From Pyrus communis (Eukaryota > Streptophyta > Magnoliopsida > Rosales > Rosaceae), in NCBI RefSeq assembly GCF_963583255.1, contig NC_084809.1, positions 9,984,997-10,048,996 on the forward strand: DNA of 64,000 nt, written 5' to 3'. Position 1 is the first letter of the stretch. Every line of letters begins with the position of its first letter. The position numbers and the translations under genes were made by a program. Positions 1 through 10,887 of this stretch are shown piece by piece. Under the pieces are notes generated by a model. The model had not been told where the DNA came from. It did not search any database and saw only the letters and a list, made by a program, of their open reading frames with translations.

Positions 1-1281
1 TTGATGATTGATGGTGATGGATAAGCAACTCTTCACTATGACTTCCTGTCCAAAAGTCTCATTAATGTGGGTGGTGGTTTTCATAGTCTCGTTTTCTCCC
101 TCTAAACATCTCCCCTTGTTGAGAGAGATGGAGAAAAGAGGAGTGCGAAAAATGTGAAAAAGAGGAGTGCAAAAAGCACTCCGATCTTATAGCCAAGAGT
201 TTGAATTTTCCTTTTTCCCTTTCTTTACAGGAAAAGGAGCACATTTTGAGGGGGATTTGTCCAAAAGATAAAAAGGAACTTTAACGAAAAGCTCTTGCTA
301 CTGTTACTGTTGATTTTAACGAAAAATCATATTTTTACATTAAAAAGTCAATCCTGATACTATTCACTTTACTCTTTATTTTGTTCATTTTGTTAAAACT
401 CAAAGTTTTCAAGCCATTGTCATTAATTTTTCTAAAAATAAGTACTTTGAGGATGCCATTTTCCGACTACCATTTCCAAAATAAAACTTGCATGAAAAAG
501 AAAAGAATTAACTTGGCTCCTCGATGGTTGAACAAGACTCTCCTCAATTCATTTTGTGCTCAATTTATGTAATTTGGTACTTATGATTAGAGTCGATAAT
601 ATTATATTATTTTATAAAGATCATCCTTAAATAAATTAATAAAATATGAAATCATTTAGTATCAAACTATACAAAAATAGATTGACATATTCAATGAAAG
701 TATTATGAACTGTCTATTTATTTTCTATGACTGATTGACTAAACGACAATAGTTCTGATTTTTTGTAGAGATAAACTTTACAAGGGAATTTATAAAATAA
801 ATAGTTACAATCTTAAACACAACGTTCCGTAAATCGAATACAAAATAAATTGAGGAGCTTAAGGATCCAATCTTCTCTAAAAAGTTCCGAAATTTGGATG
901 CCTTAGATCCTCTGATGCATTATTGACAGTGTTTACGGGAATTTATACCATACAACTGACATAGGTCTCTTTCTATATATTTCAGTCACGTGATCTCTTG
1001 ATGACAGCAATGTTATTCTTTTAATTCATACTAGCATATGGGCACACACAAAGTGTGAGAGAAATTTTTTTTTATTTTTGTTTTTGAAATAGAAGGAGAG
1101 ATGAAGAGAGTGATAAAGAATGTGGGAGTGAGAAATTTTTTAAAAAAAAAAAAAAAAAAAAATTAATTTGAGATATGTTAGGATTACATGTAGGTAGGTG
1201 AGGCTTTTGAAAAAAAAAAAAAAAAAAAAAACAAAATTTGGTTGTGTGAAATTACATTTCTGCCTCATATTTCTTATTCAT
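1..1281. other. AT-rich intergenic region
   Basis: No gene was found. Short open frames here have no recognisable motif. The region holds one MITE copy (275-420, listed separately). It also has two long poly(A) runs, near 1140-1162 and 1210-1231, flanking GA-rich sequence, which is the look of decayed retroelement tails. A similar GA-rich and poly(T) patch occurs near 33020-33110. Confidence 0.5.
275..420 (+). repeat. MITE family A, copy 1
   Basis: This is a short non-coding repeat with the recurring motif TTAACGAAAA, then a 'TTTTTACA(T/C)TAAAAA' core, and an end reading 'AAACTCAAAGTTTTCAAG'. Two further copies occur in the window: 39322-39457 in the same orientation and 20782-20917 in the opposite one. 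Three dispersed copies sharing both ends support a mobile miniature element. The superfamily was not determined. Confidence 0.7.
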
Positions 1282-1925
1282 TGTGACATCCCACATCGCC
1301 CAGGGGAGTGATCCTTAAATGTATATTTCCATTTCTACCTAGCACGAGGCCTTTTGGGAGTTCACTGGCTTTGGGTTCCATTGGAACTCCGAAGTTAAGC
1401 GAGTAGCGCACGAGAGCACTCCCAGGATGGGTGACCCATCGGGAAGTTCTCATGTGATTTCCCAGAAACAAAACCTTGAAGGCGTGGTCGGGGCCCAAAG
1501 CGGACAATATCGTGCTACGGTGGTGGAGCGGGCCCGGGAAGTGGTCTGCCTCGGGCCAGGATGTGTGAATTTGGTATCAGAGCCTAACCCTGGCCGTGGT
1601 GTGCCGGCGAGGACGTCGGGCCCCTAAGGAGGGTGGATTGTGACATCCCACATCGCCCAGGGGAGTGATCCTTAAATGTATATTTCCATTCCTACCTAGC
1701 ACAAGGCCTTTTGGGAGCTCATTGGCTTTGGGTTCTATTGGAACTCCGAAGTTAAGCGAGTAGCGCACAAGAGCACTCCCAGGATGGGTGACCCATCGGA
1801 AAGTTTTCGTGTGATTTCCCAGAAACAAAACCGTGAGGGCATGGTCGGGGCTCAAAGCGGACAATATCGTGCTACGGTGGTGGAGCGGGCCCGGGAAGTG
1901 GTCAGCCTCGGGCCGGGATGTGACA
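1282..1925 (+). mobile_element. Cassandra TRIM retrotransposon, complete, with 5S rRNA-like LTRs
   Basis: Two 287-bp direct LTRs (1282-1568 and 1639-1925) flank a 70-bp internal part. Each LTR starts TGTGACATCCC, and the second ends ACA. The primer binding site TGGTATCAGAGC (1572-1583) fits initiator tRNA-Met, and a purine-rich tract (about 1624-1637) precedes the second LTR. A 5-bp target duplication TTCAT lies at 1277-1281 and 1926-1930. Each LTR contains a 5S rRNA-like segment including AAGTTAAGCG (1392-1401) and GGATGGGTGACC (1425-1436), which match the internal pol III control boxes of 5S genes. By family knowledge Cassandra elements code for no protein and rely on enzymes made elsewhere. 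About 17 mismatches between the LTRs, counted by eye, suggest an insertion that is not recent. Confidence 0.95.
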
Positions 1926-2880
1926 TTCATGTTCTGTTTTTATTAGAGGGTTAAACTGGTAATTTCATAGGGTTTTGATTGACAATGAGTGTTTTATTAA
2001 GAGAGCTACTAGACCCACCCTATTGTTCTATTTTTTCAACCACATTATAATCTCACCCACTATAGAAAGTTAAAAAATTAAAATGCTATTTCCTCACCCA
2101 CTTTTATTCCTAAAATATCCTTATTAGCACTCTTGTTCCGCTCCGAGCTTGTCTCTAAAATTATTGCATCAGTAAGAAATAATTTTAGAGAGCTTAGTGA
2201 CAGACTTTGTACCAATTTTTTTTTTTTTTTTTTCCTACTGATCAAACTCGATACCTTTTTATAGAATACCCTTCCTCGGTTCTTCTTCCACACTTATGCA
2301 AATATCAGCATCTATACATAAGCAACAAGTTCAAATTACATATCAATTCATGCTGACATCCATTGTTGAAACATCCAACCAAAAGAAAACCATTAAATTT
2401 GAACTGGAGAGTAGCCGAAGAAAGCAGAGAAGAAGCAAACTCTGGTTGCCTGGTTTTTGGGTTCGTCTTCGTCTTCAAGATTTTTATGAGAATTAATTTG
2501 CAGAAAATATAGAAAATAGTGTGGAATCAGAACGATTTCAAGTTGAGTAGCACTGGAATTTTATTAGGTGAGGGTTTAAGGATAGATAAATAGTTTGTGA
2601 ACAAAGAGCTATCTTTTAAGGTTTTTATCGGTCATTTTACAAATAAGCAAACTTGTAATTAAAAGTTTTATTAAAAAGCGGGTGGGGAGAGAAGACACTG
2701 GGGTGGGAATAACACCACTCTTTATTATTTAGTATAAAATTTTGGTTAACAATGAATGTTTTATTAATTAGTAGAGATTAAACAGATAAAGAGAGTTTAA
2801 ATCCGAGATCCAATAGATTAAATACAAAACAGTTCAGCTGGACTGTAGTTTGGGCGGAGCCCAACTTACTTTCTTGTAGC
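1926..2880. other. Intergenic, no gene seen
   Basis: AT-rich sequence with a T-run at 2217-2233. The motif ACAATGARTGTTTTATTAA occurs near 1982 and again near 2749, so this stretch is probably an older repeat in which or beside which the Cassandra element landed. No credible coding region was seen. Confidence 0.4.
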
Positions 2881-2884
2881 TATA

Positions 2885-3857
2885 CATTTTAAGCCTACAA
2901 AGAAAAAGCCCATCCGATTATCTGTTCGTCTCCTTCTCCTTCTTCCCCTTTGTTATTGCTTTTCTTCAATCCTCCCTTTGATTTCTCCAGTCGGCGCCAC
3001 CTCCTTCCTCAGGTACTTCTCTATGTCCTTGTATTTATATACGTTTTTGATTTTTTGCTTTTGCTTCTGCTGCTGTTAAATGTGATGGGTTTGTTTTATT
3101 CAGTTTTTATTGTATGAGTGGTGGGTTGCAGATGTAATTGGAAGCTTGGTTTTTTGGTGGGTTGGCTCTCAAATCCCAAAGGGGAAAAGGGTTTTTCTTC
3201 TTCAGCTAATTCATACATACTGCACTAATTCAGGGGTTATGAGTGCCAAGCAGATGAAAGTAAGTGCCTTTATATATATATATATATTTGTGTGTGTATG
3301 TATGTGCATACGTATATGTACGTGTGTGTATCTGCTAAACCTTAGGAAACTCAAATGCCAATACTCTAGGGCTCGTTTGGTGCCTAAGATTGGATTGGAT
3401 TGGATTGCATTCTGAGTGGGGATAAATAATAATTTCGTATTTCTCTGAAGCTACACGAATAGGCACATCAAGAAGAAACAGTGACAGAGGCGCAGCTGGT
3501 CCACGGCAATACAGAGTCGACCTGCTCCTACTCACTCAGATGGATAGTGTTTTTGAACTGCTGCCAAATCAAGTTCACAGATCCCACTAAGCTTTTGTCT
3601 GAATCTTCACGGAAGAAGAAGCGGTTCACCGAGGGATAACGCCTAGATAGGTGGGGGAAATGCAACCACAAAGCATGGATTATGGTCCGACTCATTGATC
3701 TCATTCACCGTACATGGGATATAGTTATGCTAAACAGTCCAATCCTCGGCACCAGAAAAAACCCTATATAATGTAGGTAAAGTAGAAAAAACCTATATTG
3801 TTGACCTGACCCTCTCTTGGTCTTTCCTAATTTTCTTATATAGCGTTTGGTTTGCAG
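2885..3857 (+). promoter_or_regulatory. 5' leader and 5' UTR intron of the PPR gene
   Basis: A CT-rich stretch typical of plant leaders ends at a donor CAG|GTACTT (exon end 3012). The matching acceptor TTTGCAG lies at 3851-3857, 16 bases before the ATG. The inferred intron, 3013-3857, would lie wholly in the leader. It contains a TA then GT microsatellite (about 3268-3330) and a MITE (3369-3764). The transcript itself cannot be seen. Confidence 0.55.
3369..3764. repeat. MITE with TA target site inside the PPR 5' UTR intron
   Basis: The left end begins GGGCTCGTTTGGTGCCTAAG. The right end is its degenerate inverse (rc: GGG, six T, CTGGTGCCGAGG). Both ends abut TA (3367-3368 and 3765-3766), consistent with a TA-duplicating Tc1/mariner-type MITE of 396 bp. 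The short open frames within it are not genes. Confidence 0.6.
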
Positions 3858-3873
3858 GAAAAGTTGAACTTTC

Positions 3874-5865
3874 ATGGAAAAAGTATGGAGATTTAGGTAT
3901 TGTTTTCTGCACAGAGGGCCAACCCAAATCATCAAAGCACTGCACTTGTTCCCAATCTGCCACTTTTCATCACCAAAGGTGTGTCCAACTAACAAAACCC
4001 AGGAAAATTTCCTGAAAATTTTTGACCGAGAAAGAAGTGAACTCATTCTCAATCATCAAGTTGTGCATTCCACTTTATTGAAATGCTCTTCTGATTTGAT
4101 TGCACTGAGATTCTTCTTGTGGTGTGCCGGACAACGCAATTATTTTCACAACAAGATTGTGATTGATCACATGGTTGGTGTCATCAAGCGCATGATGGAA
4201 CAATACAGAACAGTTCAATTGATAATTAGGGAACTAGAGAGCATGGGGTGTGTTGTAAAATCTCAAACGTTCTTACTCTTGTTGAGGATTTATTGGCGTG
4301 GCGAAATGTATACAATGGTCTTTGAGGCTTTTGAGCTAATGGGTACTTATGGTTTTATTCCAAACACATTCGCTCGTAACATAATCATTGATGCATTGTT
4401 CAAAATTGGGCATGGGGATTTAGCTATTAAGTTTGTGAAAGAGACCCGAAGGCCAAATTTTTTGACTTATAACATTGCGCTGTGTAATTTATGTAATCTC
4501 AAGGATTTATGTCACATTCGAGATGTGTTGAGAATGATGTTGTGGCAGGGATATCACCCAAAAGTTGAGACTTTTGAGATGATTTTGAGCTGTTTTTGCA
4601 AAATGGATAATATAGTGGAGGCGCATCAAGTGTTGGGCCTACTGATTACTTTGGGCAACGTTGTGTCTGTAAATGTTTGGAGCATGTTGATGAATGGGTT
4701 TTGTCGATTGCAGAGACCTGATGCGGCTGGTCAGTTATTGGAGAAGATGGTTGAGACTGGTTCTTCTCCTAGTATTGTAACGTACACGACTTTAATCAGA
4801 GGATTTTTAAAATCTAATATGGTTAGTGAAGCATTCAATATTCTAAATATTATTGAATCTAAAGGATATGCCCCTGACCTCGTTCTTTGTAATGTGTTAA
4901 TAGACTCCTTTGCCAAGGCTGGGAGGTGTGATGATGCCATCGATGTTTTTGTTAGCATGCGATCACGAAACTTGGCTCCTGATTCTTGTACTGTCTCTTC
5001 ATTGTTATCCACCATATGTTTGTCTAGGAGGTTTCATCTGTTACCCAAGTTGGTTCGTGGAATTGTCATAGAAGCTGACTTATTGCTGTGCAACTCACTT
5101 CTCTGTTATTTTTGTAAGGCTGGGTTTCCATCTCTTGCCGTGAAGTATTACAATGATATGCTTGATAGAGGTCTTATACCAGATAAGTATACTTTCGTTG
5201 GATTGGTAGATGGGTTGTGTAAGGCAAGAAGAGTTGACGAAGCAGTTGATGTGTACCATGGGATTCTCCGGAGTTTCCCTGGACAGGATGCTTACATTCA
5301 TACTGTGGTCATGGATGGGCTTATAAAGGTTGGTAAGTTTAATGCGGCCATTAGAGTGTTTAGAAAAGCAGTTGCAGAGGGGTTCACACTTGATGTTGTA
5401 GCATACACAGTTGCCATTATTGGGCTCTTTATGGGTGGTAGAGCTGGAGAGGCTTGGTCACTCTATCGCCAGATGAAGGAGGTCAGCTTGGCTCCTACTG
5501 CACATACATACAATGTAATGGTTTCTGGTTTCGTTAAAGAAAGAGATCTTAATATGGTTAATTTAATGCTACAAGAGATGATAGAAGCAAAAGTAGAACT
5601 GGGCTCCAATACTTTCTTGAGATTATCAAAATTCCTCTGTAGACCATATCATTCTGATTCAGTTATTGAACTATGGATTGAGATGAGAAGTTTGGGTTTG
5701 ATATCTTCCAAGGTAGTGCAAGAATTACTTTCTGACGAAGTAGCTGAAGGCGTGAAAGTAGATGATGGCCTTGTTGCATTTTTAGGCGTTAGTTCAGAAA
5801 CTGGCTTATCTGTGGAGACATCTGGCTCTGAAGACGTTTATGATGTGGCTGCTTCAATGGGTTGA
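3874..5865 (+). CDS. Pentatricopeptide repeat (PPR) protein, P class
   Basis: A single-exon gene of 663 residues. PPR proteins bind single-stranded organelle RNA through tandem helical pairs of about 35 residues and control RNA stability, splicing or translation. The first 45 residues are basic and hydrophobic with few acids and end near HFSSPK, which fits a mitochondrial presequence. The segment with FFLWCAGQRNYFHN is typical of the N-terminal part of plant PPR proteins. From about residue 135 to 600, repeats of the form VTYTTLIRGFLK...AFNILNIIESKGYAPD succeed each other. There is no E, DYW or SMR domain, so it is P class. The start is chosen because a 5' UTR acceptor lies 16 bases upstream and the presequence follows directly. 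It resembles Arabidopsis At1g16830 as I recall it, but orthology was not tested. Confidence 0.93.
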   Translation: MEKVWRFRYCFLHRGPTQIIKALHLFPICHFSSPKVCPTNKTQENFLKIFDRERSELILNHQVVHSTLLKCSSDLIALRFFLWCAGQRNYFHNKIVIDHMVGVIKRMMEQYRTVQLIIRELESMGCVVKSQTFLLLLRIYWRGEMYTMVFEAFELMGTYGFIPNTFARNIIIDALFKIGHGDLAIKFVKETRRPNFLTYNIALCNLCNLKDLCHIRDVLRMMLWQGYHPKVETFEMILSCFCKMDNIVEAHQVLGLLITLGNVVSVNVWSMLMNGFCRLQRPDAAGQLLEKMVETGSSPSIVTYTTLIRGFLKSNMVSEAFNILNIIESKGYAPDLVLCNVLIDSFAKAGRCDDAIDVFVSMRSRNLAPDSCTVSSLLSTICLSRRFHLLPKLVRGIVIEADLLLCNSLLCYFCKAGFPSLAVKYYNDMLDRGLIPDKYTFVGLVDGLCKARRVDEAVDVYHGILRSFPGQDAYIHTVVMDGLIKVGKFNAAIRVFRKAVAEGFTLDVVAYTVAIIGLFMGGRAGEAWSLYRQMKEVSLAPTAHTYNVMVSGFVKERDLNMVNLMLQEMIEAKVELGSNTFLRLSKFLCRPYHSDSVIELWIEMRSLGLISSKVVQELLSDEVAEGVKVDDGLVAFLGVSSETGLSVETSGSEDVYDVAASMG

Positions 5866-8140
5866 GATTTATAATGGTTTAGATCTGCCTCTTCAATGTC
5901 TTCTCTTGGAATTGATGATTTAAATGGTATTTCATCTAGCATGCTAAAGGTAATTCCGTAACTTTAATTTCTATCCTGTGTAATTGGTTGTCTTTGAATT
6001 GCCTTTGGCCTTTGGGATTAATTCTTAAAACATTAAATTTGAATTTAAGAATTTCTTTTGGATATTCGGTTCATTGGTAGCTTTGATTATTCCAAACATG
6101 AAGCTCACTCCAAAAACACTTGTTTTTTTTCAATTATTACTTATTAGGAACACAAGTTAGAATTGAACAGACAGGAACACAAGTTAGAATTGAACAGACA
6201 TATTAGTCTAACAAATAAAAGGGAAACTTGTTTGATAGTTTTTGTTTTTTTTTTCTTTTTCCAAATGGGAAACATGTTTTTTAATAATTTGGGGAAAAGG
6301 TGCCATATCTTATAATTTTACAAATTTACAACTTTTAAGAATGATACGTCTCACTGATCTTGCACAATTTATTGGACTAAATAAGGGAAGGGGCAAAACT
6401 CAAGACTTTGTTTTCCATTCTTCACTTGTTTCAGTTCATGCTTCATCTCACTAATTGCTTTCCGCCACTGTGGTAAAGCGCCATCTGCATGCTTCATCTC
6501 ACTACGATTCACTGTATGTTTGTCTCTGGCAGCTAGCTTCTATATTTATCGGAGTTGCCTGGTGTGGGTGCCAGCCATTTATACTTCTCCAGATATGTAC
6601 CTGGTCAACCATCCTACAAACCATCACTGGTTTGCCCAGTTTATTAAATTGTGAATTTAATCATCATATTTCTGCAGAATTTCTGAAGGTGTGTTCTAAT
6701 CGTCACCTTATTTCCATATTTTGAAGTATGCTCTTCCCTGGGTGAATATTGATATGTATTTGTCAGTCATGTACATGGTAGTTATTGTGGGGTTATGGCT
6801 GCTCAATGATAATGCGAGAAAACAGGGTTATCCGTTAGACTTTGGTTACCACTTAGGTTGTTTGGATGAATTATGAAATGTTCATAGGGGAACAAAAGAA
6901 AAATAAAAACTTTACGCTGTCAAAGTGAGGTTGCAGCTTTTCGAATCTGGCAAATTTGGATTTTAGCTGAAGTTTACAAGTGTACCTAGCAGTACAAATT
7001 AAAATAAATTCATCTGTTCTTTTCTTCTCATTTCTTCCTCTTATCATTTGTCACATTTCTTAGCTAGCACTTTATGTTGTGGGGGATTGTGCATCTGCAA
7101 CAAGTATGAAATGACAGGCAAAACCAAGAATTTCACAAAGCAACATGCTTGGTGTGGAGAAAAGCTCTATTAGAGGTTCGTGTTCTTGTCTGAAACCCTT
7201 AAGAGGTTTTTGGTTTTCTGAAACTTATAATGTGATTCTTATCTCGTACTATGTGTAGTTTGGTATATGTTGGCTGACAGAAGAGCCGCAATGCGTCCGT
7301 ATCTTCACAGGCAGTTGCTTCTGCACTACCATATACGGGGAATCAAAGATAAACCTTCGTTAAACCTCAGAATGGTGCAGTCAAAAAAGAAAACCTCAGA
7401 ATGGTGAGTGTTCCAGTTTTATTTTGTATTTATAACTATGCATATGAATATAGTTGAATACTATAGTCTCACTGCATATGAATAGAGTAGTGATATGTTG
7501 ACTTCACGCAACATAGAATTGATTAATCATATGAGACCAAGAGTGTGTCCACAGTTGGTGTCGTGTAAATGTACTAAATAATGTAGCAGGCAAATGAAAT
7601 TATTGGAAGGCTAAGCTGAAAAAGCGGTCTCACTCTGCACGACGCATTCTAATTTCATGCATATATAAGAATCTGAAAAATGAGCTGGTGCTTTTGCTAA
7701 AATCATTGCTGACTCTGCAGATGGGGTTTATATCAAAAGATGTTCAACCTACCCGGAATCCAAGTGCCAAAATCTAAATGACGAAGAGTAGGCTCCCCAC
7801 ATTCCTGTTAGTGTTGGATGATATGGTACTTAGCGTCCGCGCCAAAGCATTAAGCCAACTCTCGGAATCTCTGATACGTTTGTACACTCAGCCTTCCTTA
7901 ATGTGCAGTCCTCACTATACCGTGTGCATGGTACTGACTTCCTTGTCCTGCTCCTACTGAGCCTCTCGACCTGAGATCAAACCCAATTACCCGCCTTTTA
8001 TTTTGAAAACAAGCTCGTGTAATGTAAAACTTGCAGGCACTTACTTGAAATTTGTTGATTCTAAATCGAATGAGATTCATTCTCATTTTATCACATAAAA
8101 ATATTTTCTGGTGTTGCACTTATATCTCAAGCGAGATTGT
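5866..8140. other. PPR gene 3' region and intergenic DNA
   Basis: A possible 3' UTR donor AAG|GTAATT lies near 5950. A 27-bp unit, AGGAACACAAGTTAGAATTG plus ACAGAC and joining bases, is repeated in tandem at about 6146-6200. CATGCTTCATCTCACTA occurs twice, near 6437 and 6489. Several open frames of 60-90 codons (for example 6242-6724 and 7778-7960) show no recognisable domain and are not called. Confidence 0.4.
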
Positions 8141-9412
8141 TTACATGATAGAGCAACCATTGACGTGGTCATCACTGCAGATAGTGTAAGGATCAGTTGC
8201 TGCTTTTGAATCTGATGGCATGTAATTCATCGGCGGATGCAGGTTCGCATACACTATCATTGCCATCACTCCTTGCACTTCTACATAGCACTTGGTTAGT
8301 TTCACGTTCGTCGAAGTGTTTGCCTTCGTCCCTATCATTTGTGTGTTAGAATATGAGTATGAGAAGGTGAAGTTTTAGGGACCGGCTATAGGTATTCGAT
8401 TTGATAGAAAATTCTTGTTAATAAAAGGAATGCCAGTCCTTGATGAAGAAGGATTTCGTATAGCATTGAGAACAGTTCTTATGGGATGAGGAAACGAGTA
8501 TTTGTTTCCTATAGGGATTTTAATAGGGAATCCTATCTGTTACGGAAAAGACTATATGTATATATATAGTGGGCCTCTCCTCTCACAGAACACATGCTCA
8601 TCTTGGGACTTACACCTATTGTAATTCGAGTTCTTGATTTTCTGCGAGAGGGGAGAAGGTCCGCTGAAAGCTTGGTGCCATGGCATCGAGTTCTGGAACC
8701 TCTGCAGGCATGCTTCTCTTCTTAATTCTCTCATACATGAATTGGTTAGTTCTTGTTAGATTGGGATTCGTGTTTTAATCTTGGTTAGTGAGTTTACCCT
8801 TACATGGCGATCAGAATGCCATTGTTCTCATCCCTGTCTTTCGCTTCTGCTGAGCACTGGTTTAATTTCACGTTCCCCATCACGTTTGCCTTTGTTCCTA
8901 TCATCTCCGATCAACCCCCTCTGTAACTTTTAATTCTGGTAAGCACTTGGTTATGTTCACGTTTCCTCGTGAGGTTTTCCCTTGTCCCTATCGTCGCCGA
9001 TCACAATACCATTGTCTCTATAACCATTAACCTTAGGAAAATTTTCATCAAACTCCTCCTTTTCGGGCAAAACAAACTGGACGGTTTTCTTGCTTTTGCC
9101 TCCACCCAACTTGCTACTCTTACCAGTAGCTGCCGGGTTGCACAACTTGTTATCGAGGAGTTCTTGACCGTACGCCGAACCCTTCAGAGCTCCCCAAATC
9201 CCTGCCTTCACTGTCTTTAACTTGTTAATCTCCGTCGTGAGTTCTTCTGGACTGACGTAGTCTGCCGCTAGCACATCCAACTTATCTGTAGCTGCATCTA
9301 TCTCAAAATTATCGATGCCGTCGATTTGCTCCAGCACGTCGCTTACTTTCGACTTACAAGTACTGCATGGACAGATGAAACTCAGCTTAAGAGCAATGTT
9401 ATAAAGTTTCAT
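8141..9412 (-). CDS. Heavy-metal-associated domain protein (HIPP-like), two-exon model, possibly damaged
   Basis: The 5' part (9412 down to 9010) encodes an HMA fold: ALKLSF then C14-P-C16-S-T-C19, then VSDVLEQIDGIDNFEIDAAT and YVSPEELTTEINKLK. The metal pair is CSTC in a CPC context instead of the usual GMxCxxC. Read straight on, the frame stops at 8957 and lacks a prenylation box. A second minus-strand frame (8331 down to 8141) ends GCSIM, a CaaX farnesylation box, preceded by NYMPSD and DPYTICSDDHVN, as in HIPP C termini. A donor ATG|GTATTG (exon end 9010) and acceptor ATAG|GGACG (exon start 8331) would join them in phase: 403 + 191 nt, 197 residues. The intron would hold copies of the junction sequence and an LTR-like insertion, so the join is uncertain. 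HIPPs are membrane-anchored metal-binding proteins. Confidence 0.6.
8341..8803. mobile_element. LTR-like insertion within the HIPP locus
   Basis: HIPP-like repeat sequence breaks off after about 8340 and resumes near 8803 (GCGATCAGAATGCC, compare GCCGATCACAATACC at 8998). The foreign block contains TGTTAGAATATGAG (8344), a TATATATATAG box near 8560 followed by a CT-rich leader, and an end that is hard to fix. This looks like a copia-type solo LTR. No clean target duplication was found, so the boundaries are approximate. Confidence 0.35.
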
Positions 9413-9761
9413 GTTTGTGTTAGAGGGATAGGATTGCTTGAGCTACAAGTTTTGGTGATTGTAACTTAGGAGTTAATAAATACATGCCAACAAGTCGTTA
9501 TATGGTAAACATGATTGCCTAATTGAGAGAGGAGCCCTACTTGAGAAAGGAGAACAAAACACCCTAAAAAGAAAATAATACAAAACTTTGTATCATCGCA
9601 AAAACTTAAAAATAACTTGAATTACAAAAGAAAAGAATAAACGAAACTAGGAGGTCTTTAGCCCTTTCTCTTGTTTCCTATCCATCATGGACTTCTCTCC
9701 TATGAGACATTAACCATATTTTGTACACCGACATGGTTATTGTTGATTGTATTATTATTTA
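9413..9761. other. HIPP upstream region
   Basis: AT-rich DNA that should contain the leader and promoter of the minus-strand HIPP-like gene. No TATA box could be assigned with confidence and no other gene was seen. Confidence 0.35.
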
Positions 9762-10887
9762 GGGTAAATCTTAATTTACTATCCTCAATTTTCATGATTT
9801 TCAATATTTGATACATGAAGTTTTTTTCGTCCCAGAATCATACCAAGTATTAATTTTGAAATAGTCTCATACATCCGTTAATCTGGCTCTTAAGTCTCCC
9901 GTTAACTGATGACATGACACACATATGATAATGACTAAGCATCACGTGTCATTAAGGGTCCGTGGAAATTCAAAATTCAAAATCTTTTTTTTTTTTGGAA
10001 CCCTTATCCCTCCATTCTCTCCTCTGCACCAACCCACCAAACCCTCCTCTCCTAGCCTCTTCGACTCGTCATACATCCACCCTTCCCCCTCCATCTTCGA
10101 CTCCACCCATCCACCCACCCACCCAACCCTCCTCTCCGTTGCCCTTGGAGTACTGAAAGACGCCGTCCTCGGCTCCGGTGGTGACGGCTGTGGCGCTTCC
10201 GCAGAAGCGGTCGGCATCGACTGCGGCGCTCGACGAGGGTTTCTTCAGGATGAATTACTCGGCTGTGGCTGTGGCTGTGGCTACGGCTGCAGCAGCTGGG
10301 GCCGAGAATGACGACGATGAGGACGATGAGGCCGATGAGGAGGTTACCCATTGCCAGTGGCAGCGAGACGAAGGGCGACGGTTACGTACGACTCGTTTCT
10401 ATTCGCTGCAATTGCATTTCTTCACTAAGAACCCAGACAGACATTCAAATTTGGGTTTTCTTTTCGACCCGTTTCTACGTACGACCCTTCGTAGTCTCAA
10501 TCTAATCTCGACATCCAATTTAATCCAACGGTAATCAGCAAGTGAATGAAGTGAGACAGAAAGAAACCACTCTGCAATTGCATTTCTTCAAGACAGAACC
10601 CAGACAGACATCCGAAAGGGTTGCCGGGGATACAATTTTTTAATTTGATGGTCAACTCTTTTTTTTTTTTTTTTTTTTAATTTTATAATTTTTTAATATC
10701 CACTTGACGTCTAGTTATTGTCTACGTAACGTCATGTCATCCATTAACGGTTGCTTTAACTGCAACCTTAATGGATGTATGAAACTGTTCCAAAATTTTG
10801 ACTTCAGGTATTACTCTGGATAAAAAAAACTTGATGTACTAAGTGTTGAAAACCAAGAAACTTGAGGTAGTAAACTGATATTAATCC
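9762..10887. mobile_element. Mutator-like element (non-autonomous) with gene-like core
   Basis: Terminal inverted repeats of about 190 bp (9762-9953 and about 10690-10887) begin GGGTAAATCTTAATTTACTA and GGATTAATATCAGTTTACTA. The flanking 9-mers TATTATTTA (9753-9761) and TATTATTAA (10888-10896) match at 8 of 9 positions, as expected for a Mutator target duplication. The core (about 9995-10620) is GC-rich, unlike the AT-rich ends, and looks genic. It has open frames on both strands, one encoding an alanine/valine-rich then acidic stretch (near 10178-10350: AVAVAVATAAAAGAEN, DDDEDDEADEEV). A 40-bp piece containing GCAATTGCATTTCTTCA is present twice (about 10408 and 10572). No transposase is present. 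The source of the core was not identified. Confidence 0.8.

Noticed and set aside
1371..1460. A free 5S rRNA gene
   Set aside because: Only part of 5S is present. It lies in both LTRs and in the solo LTR with diverged ends, so it belongs to Cassandra.
1274..1930. Minus-strand open frames of 77 and 117 codons with matching ends
   Set aside because: They are shadows of the two Cassandra LTRs. The repeat and 5S-like content explain their similarity.
3110..3415. 101-codon open frame upstream of the PPR gene
   Set aside because: It runs through a TA/GT microsatellite, lies in the inferred leader intron and has no domain.
10178..10534. 118-codon alanine-rich acidic frame as a gene
   Set aside because: It lies inside the Mutator-like element, is low in complexity and ends in repeated sequence. 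It is better treated as captured DNA.
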